Positions 43,901 through 52,786 of a stretch of 64,000 nt of DNA are shown one piece after another. The DNA comes from a virus: positions 62,001 through 126,000 of the IMG/VR virus record IMGVR_UViG_3300022933_000279. One strand, written 5' to 3'. The notes beneath the pieces were generated by a model that saw only the letters and a program-made list of their open reading frames with translations, searched no databases and was not told the DNA's origin. A program made the translations under genes and the position numbers. How positions within the stretch are numbered: position 1 is the first letter of the stretch; each line of letters opens with the position of its first letter.

Positions 43901-46900
43901 AGATAAATTAACTCTTTCTAAAGATAGGAAGTTTAATGTAATTAAAGGTGTACCTGCATTAGAACCAGTTGCTCCTCCGGATGACGACGATTCTATGACA
44001 TTGTATACATTAACTATTCCTCCATATACTTTTAATACTCAAGATATTAAAACAAAGTATATTGATAATAGACGTTATACAATGAGAGATATTGGTAAAC
44101 TAGAAAAGAGGATTGAAAATTTAGAATATTATACTGCATTATCAATGTTAGAAAAAGAAGCTGCAGCTTCATCTATTTCTGGCGGATCAACACAAGACTC
44201 ACTCTTTAATCCTGCCGGTGATAGATTTAAAAATGGTATTTTAGTAGATGGTTTTAAAGGTCATGGAATAGGTGACGTTATAAACAATGATTATAGATGT
44301 TCAATTGATATTGAAAAGAATGAATTAAGACCTCCATTTAAGACAGATAACTATACATTTCAAATGACGGATATTGGAGGTTCTAGTAATAATGTTCAAT
44401 GGCATTATCCAGCACAAGAACTAATAACATTACCTTATACAACTGCTAATTTAGTAAATCAACCATTAGCAAGTACTTATAAAGGAGTTAATCCATTTGG
44501 TTTAGCTCAATTTACTGGTGGTATTAAAACATATCCTGATTCAGATACATGGTATGATACTGAATTCCGACCTGAGGTATTAGTTAATATTGAAGGTGTT
44601 AATGATAATTGGCAGTTTGGAAATTATCGTGCCGGACATGGATCACAATGGGATAATTGGACTAAAAATTGGCATGGCGAACAAATTAACCCAGAACCAG
44701 AAATAAGTGTTAAGGATGCCGGTGCAACTTCTATTGGTATAAGAAAAGCAAATCTTATTAACAAAGGACAAACACGAAAAGGTATAACTTCAAAAAATAT
44801 TCCAGACTCAATTAAACGATCATTAGGAAATAAAGTAGCAGATATTTCTATGACATTCTGGATGAAGGCACACTTGCTAGGTTCTCAATATACACCAGAT
44901 GATAATAGAATATATTTTGTAGCAAGAGGATTAAAGCCAACAACAAATGTATATGTATTTTTTGATGGAGATAATGTATCCGCAAACGTTTATCCAATGC
45001 CTTTCTTAACAATTAATGGTGTTGATACAGATAAACATCTAATGTTGGGTGAAACAATATCTGAGGGTTCGAATGTTGCGCAAATTATACTTCCACAATT
45101 AACTACTTCAGGTGGAACCGCAACTGCGTATATTAAAGTAGTTAAGGCATTAGATCTTAATGGTGATAATGCTGATCTAGATCAAGCTTTTTCACCAGGT
45201 TCAACAACTATTCTTACATCTAATAGTGGTGTTTCCGGAGTCATATCAAATAGAACTGTGCCTACAAGAGGACAAGCAGATTATATGTCAACTAATCAAG
45301 CCGGTGAATTTGCAGGTATTCTTTCTATACCAGCAGGAGCTCACAAATCAGGTGAAAGATTATTAAGAGTTACTGATCAAGAAATAAATTCTGTTCCAGA
45401 TTCAACTATGGCAGCAGAATGTACTTACACCGTAAGAGGTTTAGTAGATGGTAGAGAACCAACTTCGATTTCAACTAGGCCCTCTGTTTCACGAAGAGAA
45501 GATGTCACTAATGAAAATGTAATAACAAGTCCTACTAGTAGAATTGAAGGTTCATCTCAGTGGATGGATCCAATGGCTCAAACATTTATTGTTAATAAGA
45601 GTAATTATCCTGAAGGGGCTTTTATTAAATCAGTAGATTTGTGGTTTAGACAAAAAGCAACAGCTAATAGTTCAACGCCGCAATTACCTATAACGGTTCA
45701 GATTAGACCACTGATTAATGGATATCCAAGTTCAGGAACTATTATTCCACATAGTGAAGCAGTAAAAAGACCAGAAGAAATTAATACTATAGTAACTGCT
45801 CCGGATGCTTCAAATACATCTCATTATACAACATTTGAATTTCCTGCACCAGTATATTTAACAGGTGATGAATATGCATTGGTTGTTCTTTCAAATAGTT
45901 CTGAGTATCAATTATGGACAGCTATACAAGGATTAAGTCCTTTAACTGATACATCCATCAGTCCTAATATTAGAATACCTAAGCAACCAAATATTGAAAC
46001 AATGTATTTACCAACCAATGCGGGCATGCCACAAATGTCTCCAGGTGAATCATTGATGATGAGAGTTAATAGGTGTCATTTTACAACACAAAATCAAGGC
46101 AACATAATTTTGATGTCTAATACACATAGTCAAAATATGGCCACATCTAATGTTTATATAGATGCATATAAATTTAATACATCAGTAATGAATTTTGATA
46201 GTACAACAATTAATATGGCATTTAAGACTACTAATACATCTGGTGGATATTCATCAACGAATTACGTAACAGCCGAGAAAGATAAAAACGTTAATCTTGA
46301 AGAACGAATGATGATGCAGTCTAATACAGCAAATAGTTTTAGTACACATATTACTATGAGATCTACTTCAAAATTTGTTTCACCATTGATTGATACTTCA
46401 AGATTTAGTTTAACTACAGTTGAAAATGATGTTGATAATGCAGCTCTAGCAAATTCAAATATATACATTATTAATGCTGGCGCAGCTTATACATCTACAG
46501 CAGTAGCTACAGTTTCTGGTGGAAATGGAACAGGTGCAGAAATTGCATTAACACTTTCAGCTGGTGGAATTTCGGGTGCAACAGTTACTAACGGTGGTTC
46601 GGGTTATACAGAAACTCCAACAATAACAATATCAGATACAGGACATACTGGAACCAATTTCGCAAATGTTGTTGTAAGTAGTGAATTAGATGCACAAGGT
46701 GGACCAATCAATGCTAAATATATTACAAGGAAAGTTAACCTTGAGGATGGTTTTGAAGCAGAAGATATTAAAGTTATCGTTCAGGCTTATAAACCAGAAA
46801 GTGCTAAAATATATGCATACGCAAAAGTTTTAAGTCCTGATGATTCCTCTGCATTTGATGATAGAGATTATATCCTATTATCACAAGAAACAGCTGCTTC

Positions 46901-47096
46901 TGTACATTCTTTAAATGAAGATGATTATAAAGAATTTTTATTTAAATCACCAAATGATACAATTGATTATACTGATGATTCAGGAACCAATTATAAGAAG
47001 TTTAAAACATTTTCAATTAAGTTATGTATAACTTCTACTAGTACTTTAAAAGTTCCTAAAGTGAAAGATTTAAGAGCAATAGCATTAGATGAATAA
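40959..47096 (+). CDS. Giant baseplate/tail protein with DUF4815-like N-terminus
   Basis: 2045 residues, from a GTG at 40959 (AAGG upstream). The N-terminal NFNIAPYYDDFDKDKNFHRILFRPGFAVQARELTQMQTILQEQVTRFGDHIL is the DUF4815 signature common in structural proteins of marine myoviruses. The middle has a helix TMRDIGKLEKRIENLEYYTALSMLEKEA typical of these proteins. The C-terminal ~300 residues are beta-rich with a GYTETPTITIS repeat. It replaces the T4 gp9-gp12 region in position and may be the peripheral baseplate/fibre-attachment protein. Exact equivalence is unknown. Confidence 0.7.
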   Translation: MSGVKTNFNIAPYYDDFDKDKNFHRILFRPGFAVQARELTQMQTILQEQVTRFGDHILKEGSKVFGGDVTLNTQVNSLKLESAFDSATVTVSSFEGKTITGGSSGAKGLVIRAEALTVSDQPTLIFSKLGGGNFLDGETISTLETTPYQANTVSLSGASGVQYAQNTASVASITEGCFYISGFFVLNPAQTIALDKYSGLPTKRIGLTVTESIVQTDDDSSILDNAQGTANYAAPGADRFKMALTLTSLDIATTTTATDGTVTTTSSTFTEYAGEKFIELVRMESGVKVSETKFPIYGELEKTLARRTFDESGSYTVRPFGIQLRNHKDGNTALISAGLEAGKAYVKGYEYENIATQYIDVERGRDTANVSDYIVASDYGNSLYLKNVLGTFDISKHELVDLHCCPSASVNAMSNDTNALTKYNQTKMGTARIRSFDWEQADLTASNTTHFHSVYSSRIYDIRLDKTIAGEVTGEGDDLTTLGVPAGITSYANGAYKGAVVTVNTTNGSTVSSDTVSIAEYIAIGSQHTIKANTALSQKVLSNSTFTISFKFQDLGCLIVKHAAVDQLTAANTTYVVKTTSADIDKLSKFNNDPEGIAQLSGVSKNTLLYQLPFSPLATIPDGVTYTYKTFQSISVPMAGVTTVSTASGAFIGTGAQSASTAKELFSVAVKTIDNAASPPVDNVTGEALTEGQLLNFDASTGRTATIDSPTQTTLNLNTKSGAYQVEVLSTIRTANATPRSKTLTVGNTTVIASNTTISKGQVHIAEPNKKSGKKDNLMISDVVNIAYIIDSGDPAQPVGQPMITALKDAASTTAVDATSRYDLDNGQRDNYYDWASITLKPGQPAPAGQLLIICDHFSNPALTPPIQDALAGYFSITSYADVSSNTGYHYDLQGVKRKGFNFSAVPKYTSPTTGEEIELRDCIDFRPTRYSANNDKGSNTTNDMTSNNAAIPSSQLGSAGGTPDPEYTFQFNIQYYLGRKDKLTLSKDRKFNVIKGVPALEPVAPPDDDDSMTLYTLTIPPYTFNTQDIKTKYIDNRRYTMRDIGKLEKRIENLEYYTALSMLEKEAAASSISGGSTQDSLFNPAGDRFKNGILVDGFKGHGIGDVINNDYRCSIDIEKNELRPPFKTDNYTFQMTDIGGSSNNVQWHYPAQELITLPYTTANLVNQPLASTYKGVNPFGLAQFTGGIKTYPDSDTWYDTEFRPEVLVNIEGVNDNWQFGNYRAGHGSQWDNWTKNWHGEQINPEPEISVKDAGATSIGIRKANLINKGQTRKGITSKNIPDSIKRSLGNKVADISMTFWMKAHLLGSQYTPDDNRIYFVARGLKPTTNVYVFFDGDNVSANVYPMPFLTINGVDTDKHLMLGETISEGSNVAQIILPQLTTSGGTATAYIKVVKALDLNGDNADLDQAFSPGSTTILTSNSGVSGVISNRTVPTRGQADYMSTNQAGEFAGILSIPAGAHKSGERLLRVTDQEINSVPDSTMAAECTYTVRGLVDGREPTSISTRPSVSRREDVTNENVITSPTSRIEGSSQWMDPMAQTFIVNKSNYPEGAFIKSVDLWFRQKATANSSTPQLPITVQIRPLINGYPSSGTIIPHSEAVKRPEEINTIVTAPDASNTSHYTTFEFPAPVYLTGDEYALVVLSNSSEYQLWTAIQGLSPLTDTSISPNIRIPKQPNIETMYLPTNAGMPQMSPGESLMMRVNRCHFTTQNQGNIILMSNTHSQNMATSNVYIDAYKFNTSVMNFDSTTINMAFKTTNTSGGYSSTNYVTAEKDKNVNLEERMMMQSNTANSFSTHITMRSTSKFVSPLIDTSRFSLTTVENDVDNAALANSNIYIINAGAAYTSTAVATVSGGNGTGAEIALTLSAGGISGATVTNGGSGYTETPTITISDTGHTGTNFANVVVSSELDAQGGPINAKYITRKVNLEDGFEAEDIKVIVQAYKPESAKIYAYAKVLSPDDSSAFDDRDYILLSQETAASVHSLNEDDYKEFLFKSPNDTIDYTDDSGTNYKKFKTFSIKLCITSTSTLKVPKVKDLRAIALDE

Positions 47097-47322
47097 GATA
47101 CAAACCGAAGACCCTCGTTTTGTTAGGGACATACACTCAAAGGCACTTTTAGCCACAGATAAAACTGCCCTAAATAGACACAGATCACAACGGCTAGCTG
47201 TTGAGGCCGCTCGTAAAGAAAGAGCTGAGCATCGAGCAGAGCTTGATAGATTAAGTAATACTGTGGATAAGATAGAAAAATTATTAATGAATGTTTTAGA
47301 AAAGGATAAAGATGGCAGCTAA
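47089..47322 (+). CDS. Small coiled-coil protein between tail genes
   Basis: 77 residues. Charged and helical, with a coiled-coil-like C-terminal half (EHRAELDRLSNTVDKIEKLLMNVLEKD). It overlaps both neighbours by a few bases, which suggests coupled translation. A chaperone or trimerisation factor for the neighbouring fibre-like protein is plausible but not shown. Confidence 0.65.
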   Translation: MNKIQTEDPRFVRDIHSKALLATDKTALNRHRSQRLAVEAARKERAEHRAELDRLSNTVDKIEKLLMNVLEKDKDGS

Positions 47323-48847
47323 TGTAGCGTTATCAGATACGTTTGATTTATGGAGAACACGTACAAATCAACTATTGATGTACACTCAAACACAGGGTGG
47401 AAAAGACGTATTACACATTTCTAATACTACCAATTCAACATCTAATACAACAGGTGCAATTACTTCAAATGGTGGTATAGGAATTAAGTCGTCAGCAGTC
47501 ATCGGTGGTGATTTACTCACACATTCAGGCTTAACTGTAACAAAAGTTTCAAGTTTACAAGGTAATACCGATATTGGTGACACGAACGCAGATACTTTAA
47601 CAATTACTGCGAGAATTGATTCTGATACGATACCTTATACCGATGCCGATAAGAATTTCGGTAATAGTACATGGAGATGGGGAACAGTACACGTTAGTGG
47701 TATTGTAGGTTCAAACTCGTCTGCCTCTATATTAATTCCAACAGGCACTTCCGCTGAAAGAGCAGGTACTACAGGTGCAATTAGATGGAATACAACACTA
47801 GAAAGATTCGAAGGTAATACAGGAACATTATTTTATCCATTCGGAGGAAATCCTGAAGATCAAGATGGTGATACACAAATTACTACAGACAACGCAAGTG
47901 ACGAAGATATAATTAGATTCTTTACTGGTAATTCTTCAACGCAATCAACCGAACGAATGAATCTAGGTACATCAGGTAACCTAGCAATCGGAACTGGCTC
48001 AACTCTTGGTGATGCGATGTTACACGTTGAGGGTACAGCTAACGTCACCGGCACCGTAAACTTCACAAATAGGACTAATTTAAAGGGTAATACGCACGTT
48101 ACAGGAGGAGCCTGGGCAAACGTTTCTGTATCTGATTATGTTAACTTTGCAACAGAATCTATGACGTTAGATTCTAATACAGTAATTGTAACCGGTAATT
48201 TAGTTGTTCAAGGAACCAGAACATATAACGATACTACTATTATGGTTTCCGAAGATAAAACAATGGTCTTTGGATTAGCAAGTAATATCTATAGTCAATC
48301 AGATGCTAGTTCTGGAACAGTTACCTCCCAGAGAAATAATTCAACTGAGACACACGGATTATCGGTCACTGATAAAGTCTTTATTACTGATGCTGGAACT
48401 TCTGGTTTAACAGCAGAAGCAATATATACAGTTGCTACAGTACCGACAACCACTACATTTACGTTAACAGGTTATTCAGGGTCCGGATCGTTTGATTTCG
48501 CGAAATGTCATACAGATGCTTCAGCAACCGGCGGTGGTATGATAATACCTGGTGCCACTGTACACAGTGTATTATATAATAGTACAGTTGGAGGATGGGT
48601 TGTTTCTGATGGATTAAAGAGTAACGGCGCTGCCCATTTTACAAGTACAATAAATATGGATGGTGATTTAGATATCGATGCCGCAGTTGTCCATGATGGG
48701 GCTTTCACCCATGATGGGGCATTCAAAACAACAGCAGGTGGAACCGCTGCCGCTAATTATATTTTAAAAAGTGGAGGCGCAACCGGAGAAAGTTCATGGG
48801 TAGCTTTTGGGATATATGATTCATCCGGAACGAGACTTGGACCATAA
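47312..48847 (+). CDS. Tail fibre/structural protein
   Basis: 511 residues. The N-terminal FDLWRTRTNQLL is a virion-attachment-like motif frequent in marine phage fibres, and TGAIRWNTTLERFEGNTGTLFYPFGG is the RWN-type element found in trimeric fibres and baseplate proteins. Gly/Thr/Asn-rich beta-solenoid-like segments fill the rest (TNSTSNTTGAITSNGGIGI; VHDGAFTHDGAFKTTAGGT). It probably forms a fibre shaft just upstream of the two repeat-rich adhesin-like proteins. Confidence 0.7.
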   Translation: MAANVALSDTFDLWRTRTNQLLMYTQTQGGKDVLHISNTTNSTSNTTGAITSNGGIGIKSSAVIGGDLLTHSGLTVTKVSSLQGNTDIGDTNADTLTITARIDSDTIPYTDADKNFGNSTWRWGTVHVSGIVGSNSSASILIPTGTSAERAGTTGAIRWNTTLERFEGNTGTLFYPFGGNPEDQDGDTQITTDNASDEDIIRFFTGNSSTQSTERMNLGTSGNLAIGTGSTLGDAMLHVEGTANVTGTVNFTNRTNLKGNTHVTGGAWANVSVSDYVNFATESMTLDSNTVIVTGNLVVQGTRTYNDTTIMVSEDKTMVFGLASNIYSQSDASSGTVTSQRNNSTETHGLSVTDKVFITDAGTSGLTAEAIYTVATVPTTTTFTLTGYSGSGSFDFAKCHTDASATGGGMIIPGATVHSVLYNSTVGGWVVSDGLKSNGAAHFTSTINMDGDLDIDAAVVHDGAFTHDGAFKTTAGGTAAANYILKSGGATGESSWVAFGIYDSSGTRLGP

Positions 48848-48867
48848 TATAAAGACGATGAAAACAA

Positions 48868-50337
48868 ATGGCATCACCGTTAAAGGTTATAAATTCTGGA
48901 TCGGATCTTCAACAAATGACCGATGCAGAAATAGACAATATGATAGTTCCTCTTGTTTTGCAGGAGTTCGCCTCTAATCAAACATACAATGTTCGAGGTA
49001 ACGTAACTGCATATGCAAACAACTCTGGGAACGCCGGCGGATTTGATAATAGACTCCGAAATGATGATGTAGGAGATCATCCTATTTCAGCTGGCAATTT
49101 CACTACAACTTCCTGGTCTATTCAACAAGAGCAGTCCAACGCTGCTGGAACTACAAATGTAATTTATCCCACTAAGTGGGTTACATCTGGTGGTAAGTTG
49201 CAGCGAATGACTACTGCTGAATTACAAACTACTATTTTAGCTAGAGTTGCTAATCATTGGAAAACAACTACCTATCCCGTTGGTGGTTATTATTTTGGTA
49301 CTGCTGCACCCGATGCAGATACATGGATTTATTGTGGTGATGTTCTAACAGAAACTTATAGACAAACCGGTACAGATAGTTCAACTGATTTTAAGTTATG
49401 GAGAAAAACAGGGCCAACCTCCACTTCTGGTTCAAGACCTGTTTATAATAGAACAGGTAATGATGGCGTCCAGGAATTGTCCGATAATGATATGAAATCG
49501 TTAGCGGCAGAATGGAGAAACTATCTATTTAATGTTGAATCTATTGGTCATTATGAAATGGTTTCCGGTTCATCAGCACCAGGAACAGGTACTTGGACAC
49601 AAGTAGGAAGTTATGTAGATTATTTAACGGATACAGGTAATGTAATATATTCTCAAGGATACGAAGGAATATATTCAGCTGGTTATGAAGGAATATATTC
49701 TAATCAATATGAGGGATTGTATTCCGGACAATTTACAGGAATGTATTCAGGACAATTTACTGGTATATATTCAGGGCAGTTTGCAGGTATATATTCGCGA
49801 GGTTATGAAGGATTCTATTCACAAGGATATTCCGGTGGTTATGGAGGTGGTTACCAGGGACCATATGTAGGTTCTTATCGATCAGGATTTATGGGTGATT
49901 ATCGTGGTGACTATGAAGGAAGTTATATAATGACCTATGGATCAGGTAGTGAAGAAGGATTAAACCCTAGAGCTTCATCTGAAGGTCCTGCATATACTGG
50001 CACATATTCAGGTACATTTTCAGGAATTTATTCCGGTACATTTTCAGGAATTTATTCTGGGGTATATTCAGGAATTTATTCAGGACAATATTCAAATCAA
50101 TATGCCGGCTTTTTTTCAAATCAATATGAAGGCATTTATTCACAAGGTTACCAAGGAATATATTCTGGAGGATTTGAAGGCATTTATTCATCAGGTTTTG
50201 AAGGTTTTTATAGTATGTTTTATGTTGGAATTTATAGTAATCAATATACTGGAATTTATAGTAATCAATATACAGGTTTAACAGTGCTATCATCATTAGG
50301 TTCTGCAACGTACACATTTTGGAAGAGGGTTGCGTAA
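48868..50337 (+). CDS. Adhesin-like tail protein with Tyr/Gly/Ser octapeptide repeats, copy 1
   Basis: 489 residues. The first ~255 residues have structural-protein features (MTDAEIDNMIVPLVLQ and HYEMVSGSSAPGTGTWTQVG). From about residue 260 almost to the end are some twenty degenerate octads of the form YS-x-x-(Y/F)-x-G-(I/F), such as YSGQFTGI. The array is broken by a distinct segment with NPRASSEGPAYTGTY. The protein ends SLGSATYTFWKRVA. The same architecture recurs in the next gene. Tyr/Gly/Ser/Gln-rich repeats of this kind suit receptor binding or a flexible fibre; the true fold is unknown. Confidence 0.7.
   Translation: MASPLKVINSGSDLQQMTDAEIDNMIVPLVLQEFASNQTYNVRGNVTAYANNSGNAGGFDNRLRNDDVGDHPISAGNFTTTSWSIQQEQSNAAGTTNVIYPTKWVTSGGKLQRMTTAELQTTILARVANHWKTTTYPVGGYYFGTAAPDADTWIYCGDVLTETYRQTGTDSSTDFKLWRKTGPTSTSGSRPVYNRTGNDGVQELSDNDMKSLAAEWRNYLFNVESIGHYEMVSGSSAPGTGTWTQVGSYVDYLTDTGNVIYSQGYEGIYSAGYEGIYSNQYEGLYSGQFTGMYSGQFTGIYSGQFAGIYSRGYEGFYSQGYSGGYGGGYQGPYVGSYRSGFMGDYRGDYEGSYIMTYGSGSEEGLNPRASSEGPAYTGTYSGTFSGIYSGTFSGIYSGVYSGIYSGQYSNQYAGFFSNQYEGIYSQGYQGIYSGGFEGIYSSGFEGFYSMFYVGIYSNQYTGIYSNQYTGLTVLSSLGSATYTFWKRVA
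49649..50280 (+). repeat. Octapeptide-coding repeat array, copy 1
   Basis: Degenerate 24-base units of the type tattc-N-gg-N-(ta/tt)-N-gaa-gg-aata encode YSxxYxGI octads. Units differ mostly at third positions, so the array is old compared with the near-identical DNA repeats in the next gene. Confidence 0.8.
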
Positions 50338-52172
50338 TGGCTACTGACGGAAGGGTAATGAGAATCTATCCACTGGGTAGTAACACAGAATTAGCCGCAA
50401 CAGAAAGTGGAAAATTATATATAGGGTCAGTAACTGAAACCGGTTCCGGAGCTTCTGCTAATATTGGTAAAATTACAACTATTACATCTACACCGGGAGC
50501 TGGAGTATATGATAATGTATTTTCAGCCGGCGATTATCTTGTTATTAGACATCAACAATATGGAATGTTAGGTGTTGGTCAATGGATTAAAGTTCAATCT
50601 GTTTCAAGTACGGGAGCCAGTACAGAATTAACTTTAGAAGATGGTACTGCAGAATTTTACAAATATTTAAATTCATCCGGAGCAAGTTATACAGGACAAA
50701 CTAGCGTAGGTATTACATTTGAAAAGGTAATGGGTTGGGGTATTAGACAAATGACCAACGACCAAATTGATGATTCCATAGTTCCAGAAGTTTTTAATAG
50801 ATGGGGATCCTATACAAAAGGAACTGCAACACATGATGATTGGAAAAGTCATATAAGACCTTTAGCTGGTACTTCTAATACATCTGGTTATGATTTATGT
50901 GGAACTGTTGGTGAAAGATATAGAAGCCCAGATGTTGTAGGCGATCATCCAGTAGCAAATAATGTAACTATAACTAATTATTCATTAGAACAATGTGTTG
51001 GAACAAAGCCTTTTAACGGCGCATCAAATGCAACACATGTTGATGATTTAGATAGCACTGTAGAATTTTTAGGTGCTAATACAGGTGGATCTCACGGCGA
51101 TAAAGTATACGAAATGTCAGACGCAGACATTGCGGCCGGCCCTGTTATTGCTAGGTGTAATGCATATTTTACTTCAGCATCAAATACTGTTGGTTCTTAT
51201 CATATTGGAACTGCTGTGGGAGATTCAGATACTGGTTCTTGGCATGATGAAACATGGTATACAGATACAGTAATAACATCGTCAGGTTCAGCAAACGTTG
51301 CATATCATCTTTATAGAAAAGAATCAGGAGCGGTTAGAGGATGGTCAACTTCAAGATCTTTATCAAATGCTAATACAGAAGCAAGAGCCTCAAATTCTGT
51401 TACACATTGGACTGGTGCTAATGCTGACTATATTGCTGTAGGAAATTATCCACGTGCAGCAACGGATGAGGTAATATACTTACCAATTTATAATCAAGGT
51501 AATAATCAAGCTAAAGAATCAAATACTGTTCAAGCCTATGGACATTCTGCAACTTTACAAAATACTGCAGATGATGCTGGTATACATTTGCATTGGATTA
51601 AACATTTATTGATATCAAATGCTGGTGAATATAGTTTAGTAACAGGTAATACAGCTCCTGGAATTGGTACATGGTCATTTTGTGGTAATGTATATGATAA
51701 AGTTACAACAGTTGGGGATGTAATATATTCTCAAGGATATGAAGGAATTTATTCTGCAGCATATGAAGGCATTTATTCATTAGGATATGAAGGCATTTAT
51801 TCATCCGGATTTCAAGGTGGATATGCTGGTGGATATGCTGGTGGATATGCTGGTGGATATGCTGGTGGTTACGCCGGTGGATACACTCAAACTTATGGAT
51901 CTATGGCTGAGTCTCCAAACCCACGGACTTCCTCAGAAGGTCCTACATACTCTGGAACTTATTCAGGCACTTATTCTGGAACGTATTCAGGCACTTATTC
52001 TGGAACGTATTCAGGCATATTTTCGGCTGGCTTTATTGGAATTTATAGTAATCAATATGGTGGAATATATTCTGGACAATATGCTGGATTCTATAGTAAT
52101 CAATATACTGGAGTAACGGTATTTTCTACTTTAGAAACACAAAATTATAGTCTTTGGAAAAGACACGCCTAA
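50337..52172 (+). CDS. Adhesin-like tail protein with Tyr/Gly/Ser octapeptide repeats, copy 2
   Basis: About 611 residues from ATG 50337, which overlaps the previous stop and has GGAAGAGGG upstream. The first ~460 residues share MTNDQIDDSIVPEVFNRWG and GDHPVANNVTITNYSLEQ-type blocks with copy 1. The last ~145 residues are octads (YSQGYEGI and so on), then six tandem GGYA units, the segment SPNPRTSSEGPTYSGTY, five YSGT units and an ending TQNYSLWKRHA parallel to copy 1. It is a clear paralogue with an extra ~165-residue N-terminal domain. Likely receptor-binding function. Confidence 0.7.
   Translation: MATDGRVMRIYPLGSNTELAATESGKLYIGSVTETGSGASANIGKITTITSTPGAGVYDNVFSAGDYLVIRHQQYGMLGVGQWIKVQSVSSTGASTELTLEDGTAEFYKYLNSSGASYTGQTSVGITFEKVMGWGIRQMTNDQIDDSIVPEVFNRWGSYTKGTATHDDWKSHIRPLAGTSNTSGYDLCGTVGERYRSPDVVGDHPVANNVTITNYSLEQCVGTKPFNGASNATHVDDLDSTVEFLGANTGGSHGDKVYEMSDADIAAGPVIARCNAYFTSASNTVGSYHIGTAVGDSDTGSWHDETWYTDTVITSSGSANVAYHLYRKESGAVRGWSTSRSLSNANTEARASNSVTHWTGANADYIAVGNYPRAATDEVIYLPIYNQGNNQAKESNTVQAYGHSATLQNTADDAGIHLHWIKHLLISNAGEYSLVTGNTAPGIGTWSFCGNVYDKVTTVGDVIYSQGYEGIYSAAYEGIYSLGYEGIYSSGFQGGYAGGYAGGYAGGYAGGYAGGYTQTYGSMAESPNPRTSSEGPTYSGTYSGTYSGTYSGTYSGTYSGIFSAGFIGIYSNQYGGIYSGQYAGFYSNQYTGVTVFSTLETQNYSLWKRHA
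51819..51878 (+). repeat. 12-bp tandem repeat (GGATATGCTGGT)
   Basis: Four identical 12-base units (51819-51866) encode Gly-Tyr-Ala-Gly, followed by one diverged unit at 51867-51878 with synonymous changes. The identity at third positions suggests recent expansion by slippage. Confidence 0.92.
51950..52017 (+). repeat. 24-bp tandem repeat encoding YSGT YSGT
   Basis: The unit TATTCAGGCACT plus TATTCTGGAACG recurs nearly exactly two and a half times. Each half encodes YSGT with different synonymous codons, so the true DNA period is 24 bases although the protein period is four residues. Confidence 0.85.
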
Positions 52173-52204
52173 ATATAACTAATAACATATTATGAAGAGG
52201 AATT

Positions 52205-52786
52205 ATGGCAGAAACTGCAGAAGTCGCTGAATCCACCGAGTGGAGTCACGATACAATGATTGAAGGACTATGGCGCTCTGGTGATAAACAAGAAGTTTCC
52301 ATTTTATATGAACGAGAAGATAAATCTCGATATTCCGGACAAGCAGAAGAAGGAACAAAAGAATGGAAAGATTTCTTTTTTAAATTCACTACCGAACAAG
52401 TAGACTCTTTTACAGATGCACATCGTGCTCAAAGAGAAGCCCACGGGCCAAGGCCTGATCATCAAAAACAAATTCAAAAAAGAGAAGACAAACAAGCAGT
52501 TGAAAGGAAAAAAGCAGCTGATGAATTAGAATCTCTTTTTCGTGCAAAATTAGAAGCTTTTGAAATACCAGAAGTTAGAGACAGTGAAAATCGAGATTTA
52601 AGATCTCGTATTAGAAAATCTAAATCATTAACAGAAATTTCTGCGTTAGTTGCTTCACTCATTACTCTATCTATTATCAGGGTAACCTTAAAAGCAGAAG
52701 ACCTTTTAGATGAAACACCAGAAGTAAAAGAAACTTCTGGAACAATTGAAGAAGTTGCTAATGAGGTTCCTAAGGATGAGAACTGA
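52205..52786 (+). CDS. Hypothetical protein with helical middle and acidic tail
   Basis: 193 residues. The N-terminus (EVAESTEWSHDTMIEGLWRSGDK) is soluble. A long charged helix (QKREDKQAVERKKAADELESLFRAKLEAF) is followed by an uncharged segment, LTEISALVASLITLSIIRVTL, that could be a buried or membrane helix. The end is acidic. AAGAGG precedes the ATG. It lies between the adhesin-like genes and a glycosyltransferase. A virion or fibre-assembly role is possible; no family is recognised. Confidence 0.55.
   Translation: MAETAEVAESTEWSHDTMIEGLWRSGDKQEVSILYEREDKSRYSGQAEEGTKEWKDFFFKFTTEQVDSFTDAHRAQREAHGPRPDHQKQIQKREDKQAVERKKAADELESLFRAKLEAFEIPEVRDSENRDLRSRIRKSKSLTEISALVASLITLSIIRVTLKAEDLLDETPEVKETSGTIEEVANEVPKDEN

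Noticed and set aside
49649-52020. Possible CRISPR array or non-coding tandem repeat
   Set aside because: Units are continuous, in frame and encode octapeptides or GYAG/YSGT units; there are no spacers.
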